64,000 nucleotides of DNA from Methanobrevibacter olleyae. Its GTDB lineage: Archaea > Methanobacteriota > Methanobacteria > Methanobacteriales > Methanobacteriaceae. The stretch's first letter is position 1, and each line of letters opens with the position of its first letter. Below the pieces are notes generated by a model that did no database searches, was not told the DNA's origin, and worked only from the letters and a program-made list of their open reading frames with translations. This document shows positions 1 through 9,725 of the stretch, piece after piece. The translations under genes were made by a program, and so were the position numbers. The stretch lies in assembly GCF_900114585.1 (NCBI RefSeq), contig NZ_FOTL01000004.1, forward strand, positions 59,134-123,133, given 5' to 3'.

Positions 1-176
1 TTTAAATATTTATAATTTTTTTATTTTCTTATAACAAAGTTGATGATTACATTATGATATATTGTTTCTAATATATAAAATTATTTGTATTTACTAAAAT
101 GATTCATACCTATAAAAATAATTTTTATTTATTGAAACTAATTATCGAATTATAAAAAAATAATAGGAAAATGAAA

Positions 177-479
177 CTACAAAGTAGCTTCAATGATAAC
201 GAGTTTATCTTCATCTCCACCAGGCAAATGGCGTGCTTCAATGATTTCATCTTTAACAGCATGTAAATCAATATCTACAGCCTGATTTAATAATTCACCA
301 TTAAGTTGAAGGGAAAGAATTAAACCTTCACCAGTTTCCTCATCTTCAGGAGTGATTCCAAGTACAGTACCTGGAGCAAAAACACGATTGTATGATAATT
401 CAAAAATATCATCAACTTTTACTTCATTTCTTACATATTCTATAATATCATCCGGATCCATCAGTATCTCATTGACCAT
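177..479 (-). CDS. Conserved archaeal protein, DUF2097-like
   Basis: A 100-residue acidic cytoplasmic protein with no signal peptide or membrane segment. It resembles the small DUF2097 family of Methanobacteriales, whose function is unknown; this match is from memory. The ATG at 479 was chosen because AGGTG lies about 6 nt upstream; an in-frame upstream start (503) would place that site inside the coding region. It lies 427 bp downstream of fwdC behind a terminator, so it probably has its own promoter. Position next to the fwd operon hints at a link to C1 metabolism, but that is only context. No catalytic or metal-binding motif is visible. Confidence 0.75.
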   Translation of the reverse strand: MVNEILMDPDDIIEYVRNEVKVDDIFELSYNRVFAPGTVLGITPEDEETGEGLILSLQLNGELLNQAVDIDLHAVKDEIIEARHLPGGDEDKLVIIEATL

Positions 480-503
480 ATTTACACCTTTTCTAGATAG
501 CAT

Positions 504-839
504 TATTTAAAATAAAAATATCTTTGATAATTTAACAAATAAATATAACAAATGATAATTTAATTAATTAGGAAATTAATTTTATAAAATAAAAATATTG
601 ATTAATAAATAAATCATCCATATTGTCTTATTGAAATCTATTTAATTAAAAAATACAATCTTATAATTAATTAAATTATGAATTATTAGACTAGTTATTT
701 TTTTATTATTTAAATTATTTTATTTTAATTAAAAAAATTAAATATTAAAATTTTAAATTTTAAAAATTTTAAAAATTTTAAAATCTTGAAATTTTGAAAA
801 TTCATTAATTGATAATAATTTAAAAAAGGTTTTAATTAA
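504..839. other. AT-rich intergenic region
   Basis: Almost pure A/T sequence between the DUF2097-like gene and the fwdC terminator. It should hold the promoter of the DUF2097-like gene, but no single TATA box stands out. No coding sequence or RNA gene is seen. Confidence 0.5.
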
Positions 840-918
840 AACTCTTTTGGATAAAAAAAATAAAAAAATAAAGAAAGAAGAAAAATATAAGAAAAGAGAA
901 AAGAGCTTATTGAGCTCT
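840..918 (-). terminator. Terminator of the fwd operon
   Basis: On the minus strand a 6-bp stem (AGAGCT / AGCTCT, 902-918) overlaps the fwdC stop codon. It is followed by a long T-rich run down to about 840. Poly-T is the main archaeal termination signal, so this is a good candidate for the end of the fwd transcript. Confidence 0.55.
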
Positions 919-1773
919 ATATTCTCTAATTGCATTATATTCGTCGTCTTCTTCAATCCAAGTAGATAATCTATCTCTGTTTTTCTCAGCATCAATGATT
1001 AAAGTACCTTTACCATTCAATGCAATATCGCCTTTGTACTCAATGTATCTACCAGGATAAGTAACACCATCTAATTCAGGATCAGTTACAATTCCTTGTT
1101 CTACGAAACCTTCAAGTAATCTTCCAACTTTTCCATGAATAACTATATTACCGTTTTTCATTTGTCCACCTGGCCAACGGTTTACATTACCATCAATTTC
1201 AAGGGTACCTTTGGTCATGTGAATACCTGCGAGAATATCACAGTCACCTAAAACGTGAATTTTACCGCCGACTAAACATTCACCACATTGTTTTCCAGCA
1301 TCTCCGTGGATAATAATTTCTCCACCAGACATACCTCTCCATTCACCAATATATGATGCACCACAGAATTCTTTGGTGTTACCTAGAATTTCAAGTTTAC
1401 CACCAGTCATTTCACGGCCAGCATGAGCTGCTACATTACCATATACAGTAACTACTCCACCAGACATTTGTGCAGCAACGTGAAGGTCTGCATCACCATT
1501 AACAACTACTTCACCAGCACTCATTTTACAACCGATGTATTTTACTCTGTTACAATCTCCGTTTAAAATCATTTTGACTTCAGCTGGAGATTCTGCTTCT
1601 CCTTCAACAGTGATATCGAAGTAATCAGTGATTGGGAATCTGGAGTTTCCTACAGGAACTTTGTATGCTGCAAAGTCTTCTTCAGTCCAAGTGTAAATGT
1701 TATCAGTGATTAACTCATCAAATTCTAAAGCAATTGAAGAAGTTTTCTTTTGATTAAAAGTTATAGTTTTCAT
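907..1773 (-). CDS. fwdC: Formylmethanofuran dehydrogenase subunit C (tungsten type)
   Basis: Structural subunit of the Fwd complex, which reduces CO2 and joins it to methanofuran in the first step of methanogenesis. The 288 residues show the expected right-handed beta-helix of the GXGXG (glutamate synthase alpha-like) fold. Regularly spaced glycine motifs of the type G-x-x-x-G-G and I-x-G-x (for example [33 protein letters not shown]) run through residues 75-225. AAGGAGAG lies about 10 nt before the ATG. It is the last gene of the operon, 15 bp after fwdA, and its stop codon overlaps the terminator hairpin. In this window it is a separate gene, not fused to fwdA as in some organisms. Confidence 0.97.
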   Translation of the reverse strand: MKTITFNQKKTSSIALEFDELITDNIYTWTEEDFAAYKVPVGNSRFPITDYFDITVEGEAESPAEVKMILNGDCNRVKYIGCKMSAGEVVVNGDADLHVAAQMSGGVVTVYGNVAAHAGREMTGGKLEILGNTKEFCGASYIGEWRGMSGGEIIIHGDAGKQCGECLVGGKIHVLGDCDILAGIHMTKGTLEIDGNVNRWPGGQMKNGNIVIHGKVGRLLEGFVEQGIVTDPELDGVTYPGRYIEYKGDIALNGKGTLIIDAEKNRDRLSTWIEEDDEYNAIREYRAQ

Positions 1774-1788
1774 TAATAAACACTCTCC

Positions 1789-3507
1789 TTATTTAGCTTC
1801 TACATCCACTCTAGTTGGGTTTGGTACATAGTGATCGTGTACTTGATAGTTTTCCCATTTTACAGAATAATATTGAGTAAAGAAAGGCATTATACTGTCG
1901 ATAATTTGTTTCTCTTCTTCTTCATATCCTATGACATTAGTCCAGATGGTGTGACTTTGTTTAGTAGATACAACGTTTCCATCTTTAACAACAATTTGAC
2001 CATCTTTAATAGTGTAGTAAGCATTACTAAATGCAGATTCAACAGCTTCAGGATTTCTAGATGGATCAAAGTCATTAGGGTTGATGTCATATACAGCAAT
2101 ATCTGCATTGTAACCAGGGGTAAGTGCACCTCTGTCAGTGAATCCATGGATTCTTGCAGGAGCTGCTCTAGAGATAGTAGCTACGTCATAGAAGTCATAT
2201 TCTCTTTCAAGACCAGCGAGACCAGTTCTTTTAGATGCCCATTTGTGTACTTCACCATTGTCAATCATTTCCATTCTCTTAGGAGCACTCATTAACCAAG
2301 AGATAATCTTAGGATATCTGATGAATGGCCCTGCATTAGGGTGGTCAGTAGTTAAACATACTTGCCATGGGTTTTCAATGTTTAAGAACAATTCAAGACC
2401 AATAGCCCATTGTAAAGTACTTACTGGAGTTTTAGGAGAGTAAATACATGGAATGATACCAGCAGCGGTTTCACATTCAATGTCTTTGTTAGCCCATTTC
2501 AATCCAGAGATCTTAAATAAGTCATATTCCATAGGAGCATCTGCAGTCATAGTAGTGGTTTCATCGAAAGTTACTTGACCTACATCACAAGTTACATACT
2601 TATTTTTATTAATAAAGTCAGCAACTTCTTCAGCACCAGATGCTGCATCTTTCCAACTGTTTCCAGTGTAAGAGTGGAACTGTAAGTGAGTACAGTGAAT
2701 AGTTTGATCTCTTAGAGAAGCAGCTTTGTTAGTAGATTTAGCAATATCTTTAACTGAATCTAAAGTTGAAATAGTAGTTGGTACATTTCCTGGGTGACCT
2801 AAATCATTAGGGTGGATGTGTATAGAGTGAGGAAGACCTAATTTTTCGTTAGCTTTTGCTAAAGCTCTTACAACTTCTCTAGAGGTTACGTCAAAGTAAG
2901 GTGCTTTGTCATCGTATCCATGTACGTTCATACCCCATCCCCATGCTTCTGAACCACATGGGTTTACGATTTTTACACCGTATCCTTTAGATACTCTTAA
3001 GAATGCTGCAATGAATGCTGCCAAATCATCAATTCTATTTTCTCTAGCATATTCCATTACAAACCAGTTGTTACCAAATAATGGTAATGGGTTAATATCA
3101 ATGTTAGGAGTAGTGTTAATTTCTTCGTGTGTGTGTTTTGCTTCTAAAGGAGGCATAGCTGCTTCACAGACAGTACCATATCCCATTCTTGAGTATCTGT
3201 ATCCAGTGGTAGGAGAACTTGGGATAGAAAAACCAGCTTCAGGTCTGGTTACTTTAGTTTTTTGAGCTACTCCTTTTCTTTCATCTTCTGGTCTGTATAA
3301 TCTACCTACAACCAATTTTGGTCCTGCAACGTGAGCGTGAGGGTCTACACCAGCAGGCATTACTATTTTATCAGTAACATCTAATACTTTAGCATCATCG
3401 GATACAGATTCAACGATTTTACCATCTTTGAAACATACATCCATTTTTTCTCCGTTTACTTCATTAGCAGGGTCGTAAACGATACCATTTTTAAGTATAT
3501 ATTCCAT
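1789..3507 (-). CDS. fwdA: Formylmethanofuran dehydrogenase subunit A
   Basis: Amidohydrolase-fold subunit of Fwd that condenses formate, delivered through an internal tunnel from the W site in FwdB, with the amine of methanofuran. The 572-residue protein has the binuclear-metal H-x-H motif in DPHAHVAG (H57, H59), a lysine in GYGVKIVNP (about K179) at the place of the carboxylated metal-bridging lysine, and later His/Asp ligands typical of the family. The ATG at 3507 was chosen because AAGGTGA lies 5 nt upstream; the longer GTG start (3516) falls inside that site. It lies 10 bp after fwdB and 15 bp before fwdC, so it is in one transcript with them. Cytoplasmic. Confidence 0.97.
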   Translation of the reverse strand: MEYILKNGIVYDPANEVNGEKMDVCFKDGKIVESVSDDAKVLDVTDKIVMPAGVDPHAHVAGPKLVVGRLYRPEDERKGVAQKTKVTRPEAGFSIPSSPTTGYRYSRMGYGTVCEAAMPPLEAKHTHEEINTTPNIDINPLPLFGNNWFVMEYARENRIDDLAAFIAAFLRVSKGYGVKIVNPCGSEAWGWGMNVHGYDDKAPYFDVTSREVVRALAKANEKLGLPHSIHIHPNDLGHPGNVPTTISTLDSVKDIAKSTNKAASLRDQTIHCTHLQFHSYTGNSWKDAASGAEEVADFINKNKYVTCDVGQVTFDETTTMTADAPMEYDLFKISGLKWANKDIECETAAGIIPCIYSPKTPVSTLQWAIGLELFLNIENPWQVCLTTDHPNAGPFIRYPKIISWLMSAPKRMEMIDNGEVHKWASKRTGLAGLEREYDFYDVATISRAAPARIHGFTDRGALTPGYNADIAVYDINPNDFDPSRNPEAVESAFSNAYYTIKDGQIVVKDGNVVSTKQSHTIWTNVIGYEEEEKQIIDSIMPFFTQYYSVKWENYQVHDHYVPNPTRVDVEAK

Positions 3508-3517
3508 TAAAATCACC

Positions 3518-4909
3518 TTACTTATCTAAGAGACATGCGAGACCTTCATTAGGAACGTATTCATCTGCTACGTTAGGTTCTTCTCTGAGTTTCATTACTC
3601 TTTCTTTTAATTCACGTACAATCCATTCGTCATCACGACAGGTTTCAGGTTTATCGATAGCTTTTTTCATCCAAATAGGAACACCATCCATACGGTAACT
3701 GGTACCTCCACATTCTACAGAAATGAAAGATCCAGGAAGTACTACATCAGCAAGTTCAGTAGAAGGTCCCCAGTGAATATCGATTTGAATAACTGGAATA
3801 TCTGCTAAGTGTTGGTTTGCTCTGTTAGGGAAGTGAGCACCGGGGTCAGCAGCAATTACCATGAAACAGTCAGGTTCTTTTCTTACAAGTAAGTCAATAG
3901 TATTGGTTTCACCCATCATATATCTTCCATATCCTCTACAGAAGTCTACACCGAATGCCCAACCAGTTTCATAAGCCATAAAGATATTGAAACCGTTTAC
4001 GTTAAAGTGACCTCTCATTGGAGTAAGTCCCCATTTACTGTTAGAATTTAAGTCTTGTACTAATTTAATTGCAATATCAATGTTTCTTTGTTTACCTAAG
4101 GTGTGAGTTAAACCTAAACCGAAGAAGAGAACACCAAATTCAGCAGCTTCCATTTCTTCAGCTAATTCATAAATATCTTCAGCTGGAATTCCAGAAACAG
4201 ATTCTGATTGTAATTTTTTACCTTTTAATACAGCTCTTAAAGCATTGTAGAAACCATAATCTCCGTTTTGTTCAAATCCAATCCATTTATCAGACATTTT
4301 AGCAGTATCTGAGAATTTTGGATCCATAGTAATAACAGTTCTATCGAATCTACCTCTTTGTCTGAAGTATCCACGAGGGAATGCTGCATATCTTGCTATG
4401 TGTCTTGGGTGAGAGTTCATAGCATTACTGCCAGAGTATGCAACAACATCAGCTCTGTTTTTAACTTCTCCTAAAGTTTGGATAGGATAACCTGCGTTTT
4501 GCATAGCTTGTAAACTTGGACCGTGACAGATAGTAGCTTGGTTATCTAAAACAGCTCCAATATATTCACCTAATTCTACACCTTCTTTCATACATTCAGT
4601 AGAAGTTTCAGACCAACCATAGAATACAGGTCTTACAGATTCAGCAATGTATTTTGCTGCAGTATCAAGAGCAGTATCCCAGTCTACTTCTTCAAGAACT
4701 CCTTCTTCATTTCTTACCATCGGTACAAGTAATCTTTGATCCATATCTTCCATTACTTTACTTGCACCTAATCTGCATGCATGTCTTACAGCAACTACAT
4801 GACCATCTTTTACTAAGAAATCTAAGTCATCACAGTTACATCCACAAAATGCACAAGTACAATTTTCTACAATGTGATCGTAATCAGTTACAGGTGGTTC
4901 ATATGTCAT
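3518..4909 (-). CDS. fwdB: Formylmethanofuran dehydrogenase subunit B, W/Mo-bispterin catalytic subunit
   Basis: Reduces CO2 to formate at a tungsten (or molybdenum) bis-pyranopterin site. The protein (463 aa from ATG 4909) begins with the [4Fe-4S] motif C19-x2-C22-x3-C26 plus C45. The metal ligand is a cysteine in ATICHGPS (about C128); in some methanogens this position is selenocysteine, so this is the cysteine form. The longer start (TTG 4915) was rejected in favour of ATG 4909, which has GGGAGGAG upstream. The reading frame overlaps the end of fwdD by 11 bp, suggesting translational coupling. FwdB and FwdD together correspond to one formate dehydrogenase-type catalytic polypeptide. Confidence 0.97.
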   Translation of the reverse strand: MTYEPPVTDYDHIVENCTCAFCGCNCDDLDFLVKDGHVVAVRHACRLGASKVMEDMDQRLLVPMVRNEEGVLEEVDWDTALDTAAKYIAESVRPVFYGWSETSTECMKEGVELGEYIGAVLDNQATICHGPSLQAMQNAGYPIQTLGEVKNRADVVAYSGSNAMNSHPRHIARYAAFPRGYFRQRGRFDRTVITMDPKFSDTAKMSDKWIGFEQNGDYGFYNALRAVLKGKKLQSESVSGIPAEDIYELAEEMEAAEFGVLFFGLGLTHTLGKQRNIDIAIKLVQDLNSNSKWGLTPMRGHFNVNGFNIFMAYETGWAFGVDFCRGYGRYMMGETNTIDLLVRKEPDCFMVIAADPGAHFPNRANQHLADIPVIQIDIHWGPSTELADVVLPGSFISVECGGTSYRMDGVPIWMKKAIDKPETCRDDEWIVRELKERVMKLREEPNVADEYVPNEGLACLLDK

Positions 4910-5471
4910 GATCAATCAACTCCTCCCATTTACGTCCGTTATAAACTGGCCTTTCACCTAATGAATCCATGTTTTCAACAACACCATCATCATCTTCATC
5001 AACATATTTTTTGTATACCCATCTCATTAAATCTGCCATCAATAAAACTTTTCTGTCAGTTTTTTCAACGGTAGCATGAATACCTTTGTAAGTAGGGTCT
5101 GAACAGCAGTAAGTTTCATGACTTACAATAGTGTTAGCCCATGGACCTTTACATACAAAAATAGTACCTTCATGAGGAGCATCTCTGGATTTTGCTGCAC
5201 TTAAAACAACTTCACCATAGTCAGTTTTTACAAGAACAGTATCCCAATTTTTTACACCTAATTTTACCATGTCACGAGGATCCATATAACAAGTACCAGA
5301 AACATTTTTATATTCTTCTTTTAAGGTAGAACCTCTTTTCTTACAAGCTCCTTGATATATGTCAGAACCAGTGTTTAACATACATTTAAGTACTTTAGTA
5401 GTACCTTCTTGAGCTACATTTTCTAAATCTCCAACTACTGGTTTTTCTAAATAAGTATTTGCATAATGCAC
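4899..5471 (-). CDS. fwdD: Formylmethanofuran dehydrogenase subunit D
   Basis: Molydopterin dinucleotide-binding subunit that completes the FwdB active site. The beta-barrel-type region (residues about 30-130) carries [21 protein letters not shown] and [10 protein letters not shown], as expected for this domain. At 190 residues it is longer than the core domain: it has about 28 extra N-terminal residues and a C-terminal tail of about 55 residues. The start is GTG at 5471, with AGGAG about 9 nt upstream; the nearby ATG is out of frame. It sits 12 bp after fwdG and overlaps fwdB. Confidence 0.93.
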   Translation of the reverse strand: MHYANTYLEKPVVGDLENVAQEGTTKVLKCMLNTGSDIYQGACKKRGSTLKEEYKNVSGTCYMDPRDMVKLGVKNWDTVLVKTDYGEVVLSAAKSRDAPHEGTIFVCKGPWANTIVSHETYCCSDPTYKGIHATVEKTDRKVLLMADLMRWVYKKYVDEDDDGVVENMDSLGERPVYNGRKWEELIDHDI

Positions 5472-5483
5472 ATTAACACACTC

Positions 5484-5714
5484 CTATTCTAACCATATAG
5501 CTTCAGTAGGACAGAACATTTGGCAAGTACCACATTTATCACATTTGTCCACACTGAATAATTTAATAAATCCATTTTCAACCATCATAATAGTTTCTGT
5601 TGTTTTGGAACCGTGTCCACCAGCATTTTCTGGACTGATAGAAGCGTTTACAGGACATGCAATAACACATACTCCACAACCTAAACATTTATCTTGATCT
5701 ACTTTAAGTTCCAT
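5484..5714 (-). CDS. fwdG: Formylmethanofuran dehydrogenase subunit G, 2[4Fe-4S] ferredoxin
   Basis: A 76-residue electron-transfer subunit with two complete cluster motifs, CLGCGVCVIACP near the N-terminus and CDKCGTCQMFCP near the C-terminus. In the Fwd complex it passes electrons between the FwdF polyferredoxin wire and the FwdB cluster. A GGTGA site precedes the ATG. It is 18 bp after fwdF and 12 bp before fwdD, in the same operon. Confidence 0.95.
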   Translation of the reverse strand: MELKVDQDKCLGCGVCVIACPVNASISPENAGGHGSKTTETIMMVENGFIKLFSVDKCDKCGTCQMFCPTEAIWLE

Positions 5715-5732
5715 ATATAATCACCAATCAAA

Positions 5733-6836
5733 TTAATTTTTTAAAGCTTCAAATGCTGCAATCCAAGATTTAGAACTAGTTGGGGTGTAATCGATATCAG
5801 TTCTAGTTACAGTTAAAGCCCCATTAGGACATACTTTTGCACAAGCACCACAGTGGATACAGTAATCTTCCTCTTTAACTAATTGAGTTCCTCTATCTCC
5901 AGGACCAGTTGCTTTAGGGAAGGATAAAACATTACATGGACATACATCTATACATGCACCACAGGTACCACATTTCTCAACATCAACTTCGAGAGTACCT
6001 TTAAATGCCTGTTTTACACTAGCTGCATCTGCAGGACAGACTCCTTCACACCATCCACATTTAATACAGCTTTCAGAATCAATGATTGCATTACCAGTAA
6101 TAGCTGCTTTAGCTGGGTCAAGGTCATACTCACCATAGGAACAAGATCTGCATACTGCTTTAATAGCATTAACAGGACATGCTTTTTTACATACAAGACA
6201 GTATACACATTTTTCTTTATCAATAACAATGCTTTCTTCACCAATGGTTTTGTCTACTACAATAGCTTCTGCAGGACATAGTTCTGCACAAGCACCACAG
6301 TAAATACATTCATCTTCATCTACGTCAATTTCACCAGTTACTAAGTCAGCTCTATTTGGTAAAGTTCTGTTAATAGTAATGGATTCTCTTGGACAAGCTT
6401 CTTCACATTTTTTACAGAATAAACATTTGTCTTCATCAATTTCTGCTGAAGAGATAAGACTTGGATAAGCCTTATTTTCTTTAATGGATAGGCCACCAAT
6501 ATCAAGGTTTAATGCACCTGCTGGACATACTCCACTACACATACCACAGAGAACACATTTATCTTCAGCAATAGTTAATTTTGCTTTTCCTTCATTGTCA
6601 TTACTGAAAAGAGCATAATTTTGAGCAATCTTTTCATGACCACTGAAGTAAGTGTCTAAGTATTTACGTTCAATAGGAGCTACTCCATCAATTGCAATAG
6701 CTTCTACTGGACAAGTTGCTTCACAAAGTCCACAACCAATACAAACGTGATCTTTAAATGACAAAATTCTGTCTTCATCTGCTGATCTTTTTATGCTGAA
6801 GTTATTACCTTCAACTTCTTTAACGTTTTTGGTCAT
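5733..6836 (-). CDS. fwdF: Formylmethanofuran dehydrogenase subunit F, 8[4Fe-4S] polyferredoxin
   Basis: Polyferredoxin of 367 residues that wires electrons to the Fwd catalytic core. Eight C-x2-C-x2-C-x3-C-P motifs can be read in order, starting with CIGCGLCEATCP and ending with CIHCGACAKVCP. The length and number of clusters match the family. GGAGG lies upstream of the ATG. The first 17 bp overlap the end of the fwdH-like gene, so translation of the two is probably coupled. The partner supplying low-potential electrons (heterodisulfide reductase/hydrogenase or formate dehydrogenase) is not encoded immediately beside it, but fdhAB lies 4 kb upstream. Confidence 0.96.
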   Translation of the reverse strand: MTKNVKEVEGNNFSIKRSADEDRILSFKDHVCIGCGLCEATCPVEAIAIDGVAPIERKYLDTYFSGHEKIAQNYALFSNDNEGKAKLTIAEDKCVLCGMCSGVCPAGALNLDIGGLSIKENKAYPSLISSAEIDEDKCLFCKKCEEACPRESITINRTLPNRADLVTGEIDVDEDECIYCGACAELCPAEAIVVDKTIGEESIVIDKEKCVYCLVCKKACPVNAIKAVCRSCSYGEYDLDPAKAAITGNAIIDSESCIKCGWCEGVCPADAASVKQAFKGTLEVDVEKCGTCGACIDVCPCNVLSFPKATGPGDRGTQLVKEEDYCIHCGACAKVCPNGALTVTRTDIDYTPTSSKSWIAAFEALKN

Positions 6837-7287
6837 TTTTTACCTCCAAAATTTTAATAGAATTTGTTGGACAGTCTTCAACACACATAAGACAGCCACA
6901 ACAATAACGGGGGTTTATTTTTGCTTTTAATGAATCTAAATTAATAGTTTTCATTTCACACAAATCTACACACAATCCACAACCAATACATCCATCATCA
7001 ATCTGGCAATCATAATGATTCATATTAAAAATAGTTACAATTTGACGAATTTCCTCATAATCATCAAATAGAACCTTTGCAATTAATATAAAATCTTTAG
7101 GACTTAATTCTAAAATAGTTTTAGCAAGTTCGATAGAATCAATTGATATGTTTCTACCATTTAAGTAATGAGAAATAGTTGATCTATCTACACCGATTTC
7201 ATGAGAAATTTCTCTTTGAGATAGACCTCTCTTTCTTAACTCAAGACTTTCTAAATATTTTATTCCAGATACAATATGCTTTGGCAT
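6820..7287 (-). CDS. fwdH: FwdH-like HTH-ferredoxin fusion, candidate regulator of the fwd operon
   Basis: A 155-residue protein in two parts. Residues about 10-55 form a Cro/C1-type helix-turn-helix (GLSQREISHEIGVDRSTISH). Residues about 95-150 hold two [4Fe-4S] motifs, CIGCGLCVDLCEMK and CCGCLMCVEDCP. Length and place at the head of the operon fit FwdH, a subunit reported in Methanothermobacter. The HTH half suggests it also, or instead, binds DNA and senses redox, iron or cofactor state; that is inference. ATG 7287 is preceded by GGTGA at about 5 nt; the longer start (7344) lies upstream of the probable transcription start. Its 3' end overlaps fwdF. Confidence 0.85.
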   Translation of the reverse strand: MPKHIVSGIKYLESLELRKRGLSQREISHEIGVDRSTISHYLNGRNISIDSIELAKTILELSPKDFILIAKVLFDDYEEIRQIVTIFNMNHYDCQIDDGCIGCGLCVDLCEMKTINLDSLKAKINPRYCCGCLMCVEDCPTNSIKILEVKNDQKR

Positions 7288-7359
7288 AAATTCACCATGT
7301 GTACATAAATATATTAATATATATTTATTTATAAATACTCTCACTTAGACTTAAGTCAC

Positions 7360-7373
7360 AATATTTATATAGT
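7360..7373 (-). promoter_or_regulatory. TATA box of the fwd operon
   Basis: On the minus strand TATATAAAT (7363-7371) is a good archaeal TATA box. It predicts a transcript start near 7340, some 50 nt before the fwdH-like ATG. The palindromic operator at 7377-7391 lies immediately upstream, in the BRE position. Confidence 0.6.
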
Positions 7374-7376
7374 ATG

Positions 7377-7391
7377 GTGTATTAAATACAC
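7377..7391. promoter_or_regulatory. Palindromic operator next to the fwd TATA box
   Basis: Perfect inverted repeat GTGTA-TTAAA-TACAC. Its edge is about 5 bp from the TATA box of the fwd operon, so a bound protein would touch the TFB recognition element. The same palindrome recurs twice at 7659-7697, and a half site GTGTA occurs at 7299-7303 in the leader. The likely ligand is the HTH protein encoded by the first gene of the operon (inference). Confidence 0.6.
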
Positions 7392-7658
7392 AAAAATTTA
7401 AAAAGTTTAGAGAATAGATATTAATTTAAATAAATAAAAAAATAAGAATAAGAGATTAAAAGTTAAGATTAGATAAATTTAATAATATTCAATAAAAATA
7501 AAGTAAATGATAGCTATAATTTATAATATAATTAATTATAATAGATATTGAAATAAGAATTCATTTATAAATAATATAAAAATTATATCTCCAATATGTA
7601 AAGAAATTATTATCGAATTTTTAGAAAAATAAGAAAAATTTAGTTTAAACTAAAAAAT

Positions 7659-7697
7659 GTGTACTGAATACACATAAGTAGGGTGTAATAAGTACAC
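7659..7697. promoter_or_regulatory. Pair of distal GTGTA-N5-TACAC operators
   Basis: Two copies of the palindrome, GTGTA-CTGAA-TACAC at 7659-7673 and GTGTA-ATAAG-TACAC at 7683-7697, 24 bp apart centre to centre. They lie just past the 3' end of moaA and about 290 bp from the promoter-proximal copy. The spacing would allow looping or cooperative binding (inference). Confidence 0.55.
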
Positions 7698-7731
7698 ATA
7701 ATAATTTTAGAGAATAAAAACTAATAAAAAA

Positions 7732-8667
7732 TTAATTATCCTCTTTATAATAGGGTTCTCTATTATGAATACCTTTTAAGAAGATATCTATAAGATCCTC
7801 ATCTGAGGCAGCATCTCTAATATATCCCAGAAGATCTACAAGATTATCATTTCTAAGTAAACATGGCTTTATTTTACCTTCAGGAGTGATTCTTAATCTT
7901 GTACAATTTTTACAAAAATTAGTATTGTCTACAGGGTGAACAACTTCTATTTCTCCACCATCGATAAAATATTTCTTACGATCCTGCATAAATTCCCTTA
8001 CCTTTATCTCATCAGCAATCTCTGCAAGATACTTTTCAAACTCATCAAGCTTATAGTGATACTTCAAGTTGAAATCATTATCATCACAACTTTCAGATTC
8101 AATAATTTCAATTAGTTGTAGAATTACACCATGTTCTTTAGTAAATTCAAACATGTCCATAATCTCATCATTATTGATATTATTCATAACTACCATATTT
8201 ACCTTAACTGGATACATGCCAACTTCACAGGATTTGATAATTCCAGACTTTACTTTCTCTAAAAGAGATTTCCCTACAATCCTTTTATAGGTATCAGGGT
8301 TAAGTGTATCTAAGCTTACATTAACTCTGTCTAATCCTGCATCGACAAGGTCTTGTGCATATTTCTCTAAGAAAATTCCATTAGTAGTAATTGAAATATC
8401 TTTAAAGTCAAGTGAATTAACCTTCTCAACAATTTCTACAATATCTCCTCTGACTAATGGTTCCCCACCAGACAAACGTATTTTCTCAACACCTAATTTT
8501 TTAGCAATCCTACAAATTTCATAAATTTCATCAGGAGTCATTTCAGAAGATGAATCTAACATTCCATCATGGTGGCAATAAATACAATTTACATTACAAC
8601 GATTAGTTACAGAGATTCTAAGTGAAATGACAGGTCTTTCATAATCGTCTCTTACTTTATCTTTCAT
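7732..8667 (-). CDS. moaA: GTP 3',8-cyclase MoaA (molybdenum cofactor synthesis)
   Basis: Radical SAM enzyme that starts pyranopterin synthesis by cyclising GTP. The 311-residue protein has the SAM-cluster motif C24-x3-C28-x2-C31 (CNVNCIYC), the SAM-binding SGGEPLVR, and a second cluster near the C-terminus (CKNCTRLRI...KPC). The bacterial C-terminal Gly-Gly is absent; the protein ends in an acidic tail after HNREPYY. AGGAGC is 6 nt before the ATG. It is downstream of mobB and immediately upstream of the fwd regulatory region. The product is needed by both FwdB and FdhA encoded nearby. Confidence 0.93.
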   Translation of the reverse strand: MKDKVRDDYERPVISLRISVTNRCNVNCIYCHHDGMLDSSSEMTPDEIYEICRIAKKLGVEKIRLSGGEPLVRGDIVEIVEKVNSLDFKDISITTNGIFLEKYAQDLVDAGLDRVNVSLDTLNPDTYKRIVGKSLLEKVKSGIIKSCEVGMYPVKVNMVVMNNINNDEIMDMFEFTKEHGVILQLIEIIESESCDDNDFNLKYHYKLDEFEKYLAEIADEIKVREFMQDRKKYFIDGGEIEVVHPVDNTNFCKNCTRLRITPEGKIKPCLLRNDNLVDLLGYIRDAASDEDLIDIFLKGIHNREPYYKEDN

Positions 8668-8682
8668 AAAATAGCTCCTAAT

Positions 8683-8784
8683 AATTTAACATATTTAGAT
8701 TAATCATTATCAATAGTTATTTTAATATTTTTAAATTTAACATATTTAGATTAATCATTATCAATAGTTATTTTAATATTTTTA
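8683..8784. repeat. 51-bp tandem duplication across a gene's 3' end
   Basis: Two adjacent, essentially identical 51-bp units (8683-8733 and 8734-8784). The second contains the stop and last codons of the 83-aa gene; the first is a non-coding copy that even preserves the codons of the C-terminal NDND and the stop. Confidence 0.85.
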
Positions 8785-9002
8785 AAATCTTTTACTCCAT
8801 ATTTAGAAGTTTTAATAGCTTTTAACATTCCGACAATAGTTTCTTTAATAAATTCATCTGAAAATGCATTTAATTCAATATCAATACCATCAATACTTAA
8901 TGAAACATATTTTTTGAAATTATCATTTTTATTATCTGTTTGCTTACCTATTTGCTTACCTATTTGCTTACCTATTTGCTTACCTATTTGCTTATCTACC
9001 AT
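8751..9002 (-). CDS. Small paralogue of the MobB C-terminal domain
   Basis: An 83-residue protein with two parts. Residues 3-20 are four tandem K-Q-I-G units made by a 12-bp DNA repeat. Residues about 30-83 align by eye with the C-terminal 55 residues of the adjacent MobB (SIDGIDIELN versus AIDGINIGLN; KYGVKDFKNIKITI versus EYGVKDYNNIDITI). It is therefore a partial gene duplication of the MobB extension, without the GTPase domain. ATG 9002 has AGGTGA 6 nt upstream; the longer start (9011) lies in that site. It is 15 bp after mobB, in the same transcript. The function of the domain is unknown; pterin or MobB partner binding is a guess. Confidence 0.75.
   Translation of the reverse strand: MVDKQIGKQIGKQIGKQIGKQTDNKNDNFKKYVSLSIDGIDIELNAFSDEFIKETIVGMLKAIKTSKYGVKDFKNIKITIDND
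8941..9000. repeat. 12-bp in-frame tandem repeat
   Basis: Four perfect 12-bp units starting at 8941, 8953, 8965 and 8977, plus a diverged fifth from 8989. They encode the K-Q-I-G repeats at the N-terminus of the small gene and could vary in copy number by slippage. Confidence 0.85.
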
Positions 9003-9017
9003 TAAAATCACCTAAAA

Positions 9018-9725
9018 TTAATCTTTTTTATTTTTTATAGTTATATCAATATTATTATAATCTTTTACCCCATATTCATCTGTTTTTAAAGGGTTTATAA
9101 TACCTAAAATAACTTGTTTAATATAATTACTTACAAATTTATTTAATCCTATATTTATACCATCAATAGCTAAATTAAGTTCTGCTTGAGTTTCTGGATT
9201 GTAATCTAATTTTCCATTTGCAAAAGCTTGGCCTATAATCTTTGCATCATTATAACCACATTCATCAACAAATAATGTTTCTAAAATATCATATGATCTT
9301 TTTTCTATTAAATCAACTAAATCAAGAAGCTCATCATCAGTGATTTCAAATGAATTTACAGTAGATATTGTATATTCATCTTCAGCTTCCTCACAAGTAG
9401 CTATTTTTGCATAAGGATAAGATTTGAATCCTTCTATAACCACAAAATCTGGATTTTCAATTAATTTAATTAAGAATAAAATTCTTTCTAAATCAAGTCT
9501 TTCATTAATATTAAAATAAGTTCTTCCACCAACACCTACAACAAAATCAGAACCAGATTCCATTTGTTTATAAGTGTCAGTACCCTCATGATCCATTTCC
9601 ATTTGATGGTGAGAATGTTTTATACTTGCAACTTTAAAATCTCTATTAGTTAATTCTTTAATAATTTTACTTGTAAGTGAAGTTTTTCCAGTATTTTTTA
9701 AACCTACAATTGAAATAATTCTCAT
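9018..9725 (-). CDS. mobB: Molybdopterin-guanine dinucleotide biosynthesis protein MobB, with C-terminal extension
   Basis: GTP-binding adapter that helps form the dinucleotide form of the Mo/W cofactor. The 235 residues start with a P-loop, VGLKNTGKTSL (residues 7-17). SIKHSHHQMEMDHEGTDT and VIEGFK follow, as in the MobB family. The first 165 residues cover the usual MobB length. Residues about 165-235 are an added domain that is repeated as the separate 83-aa gene downstream. GGTG precedes the ATG by 5 nt. The gene heads a small cofactor operon with moaA, close to the cofactor-dependent enzymes Fdh and Fwd. Confidence 0.9.
   Translation of the reverse strand: MRIISIVGLKNTGKTSLTSKIIKELTNRDFKVASIKHSHHQMEMDHEGTDTYKQMESGSDFVVGVGGRTYFNINERLDLERILFLIKLIENPDFVVIEGFKSYPYAKIATCEEAEDEYTISTVNSFEITDDELLDLVDLIEKRSYDILETLFVDECGYNDAKIIGQAFANGKLDYNPETQAELNLAIDGINIGLNKFVSNYIKQVILGIINPLKTDEYGVKDYNNIDITIKNKKD

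Noticed and set aside
753..995. 80-residue minus-strand frame beside fwdC
   Set aside because: It overlaps the end of fwdC in another frame and its tail (FSKFQDFKIFKIFKI) is a translation of the A/T-rich terminator repeat.
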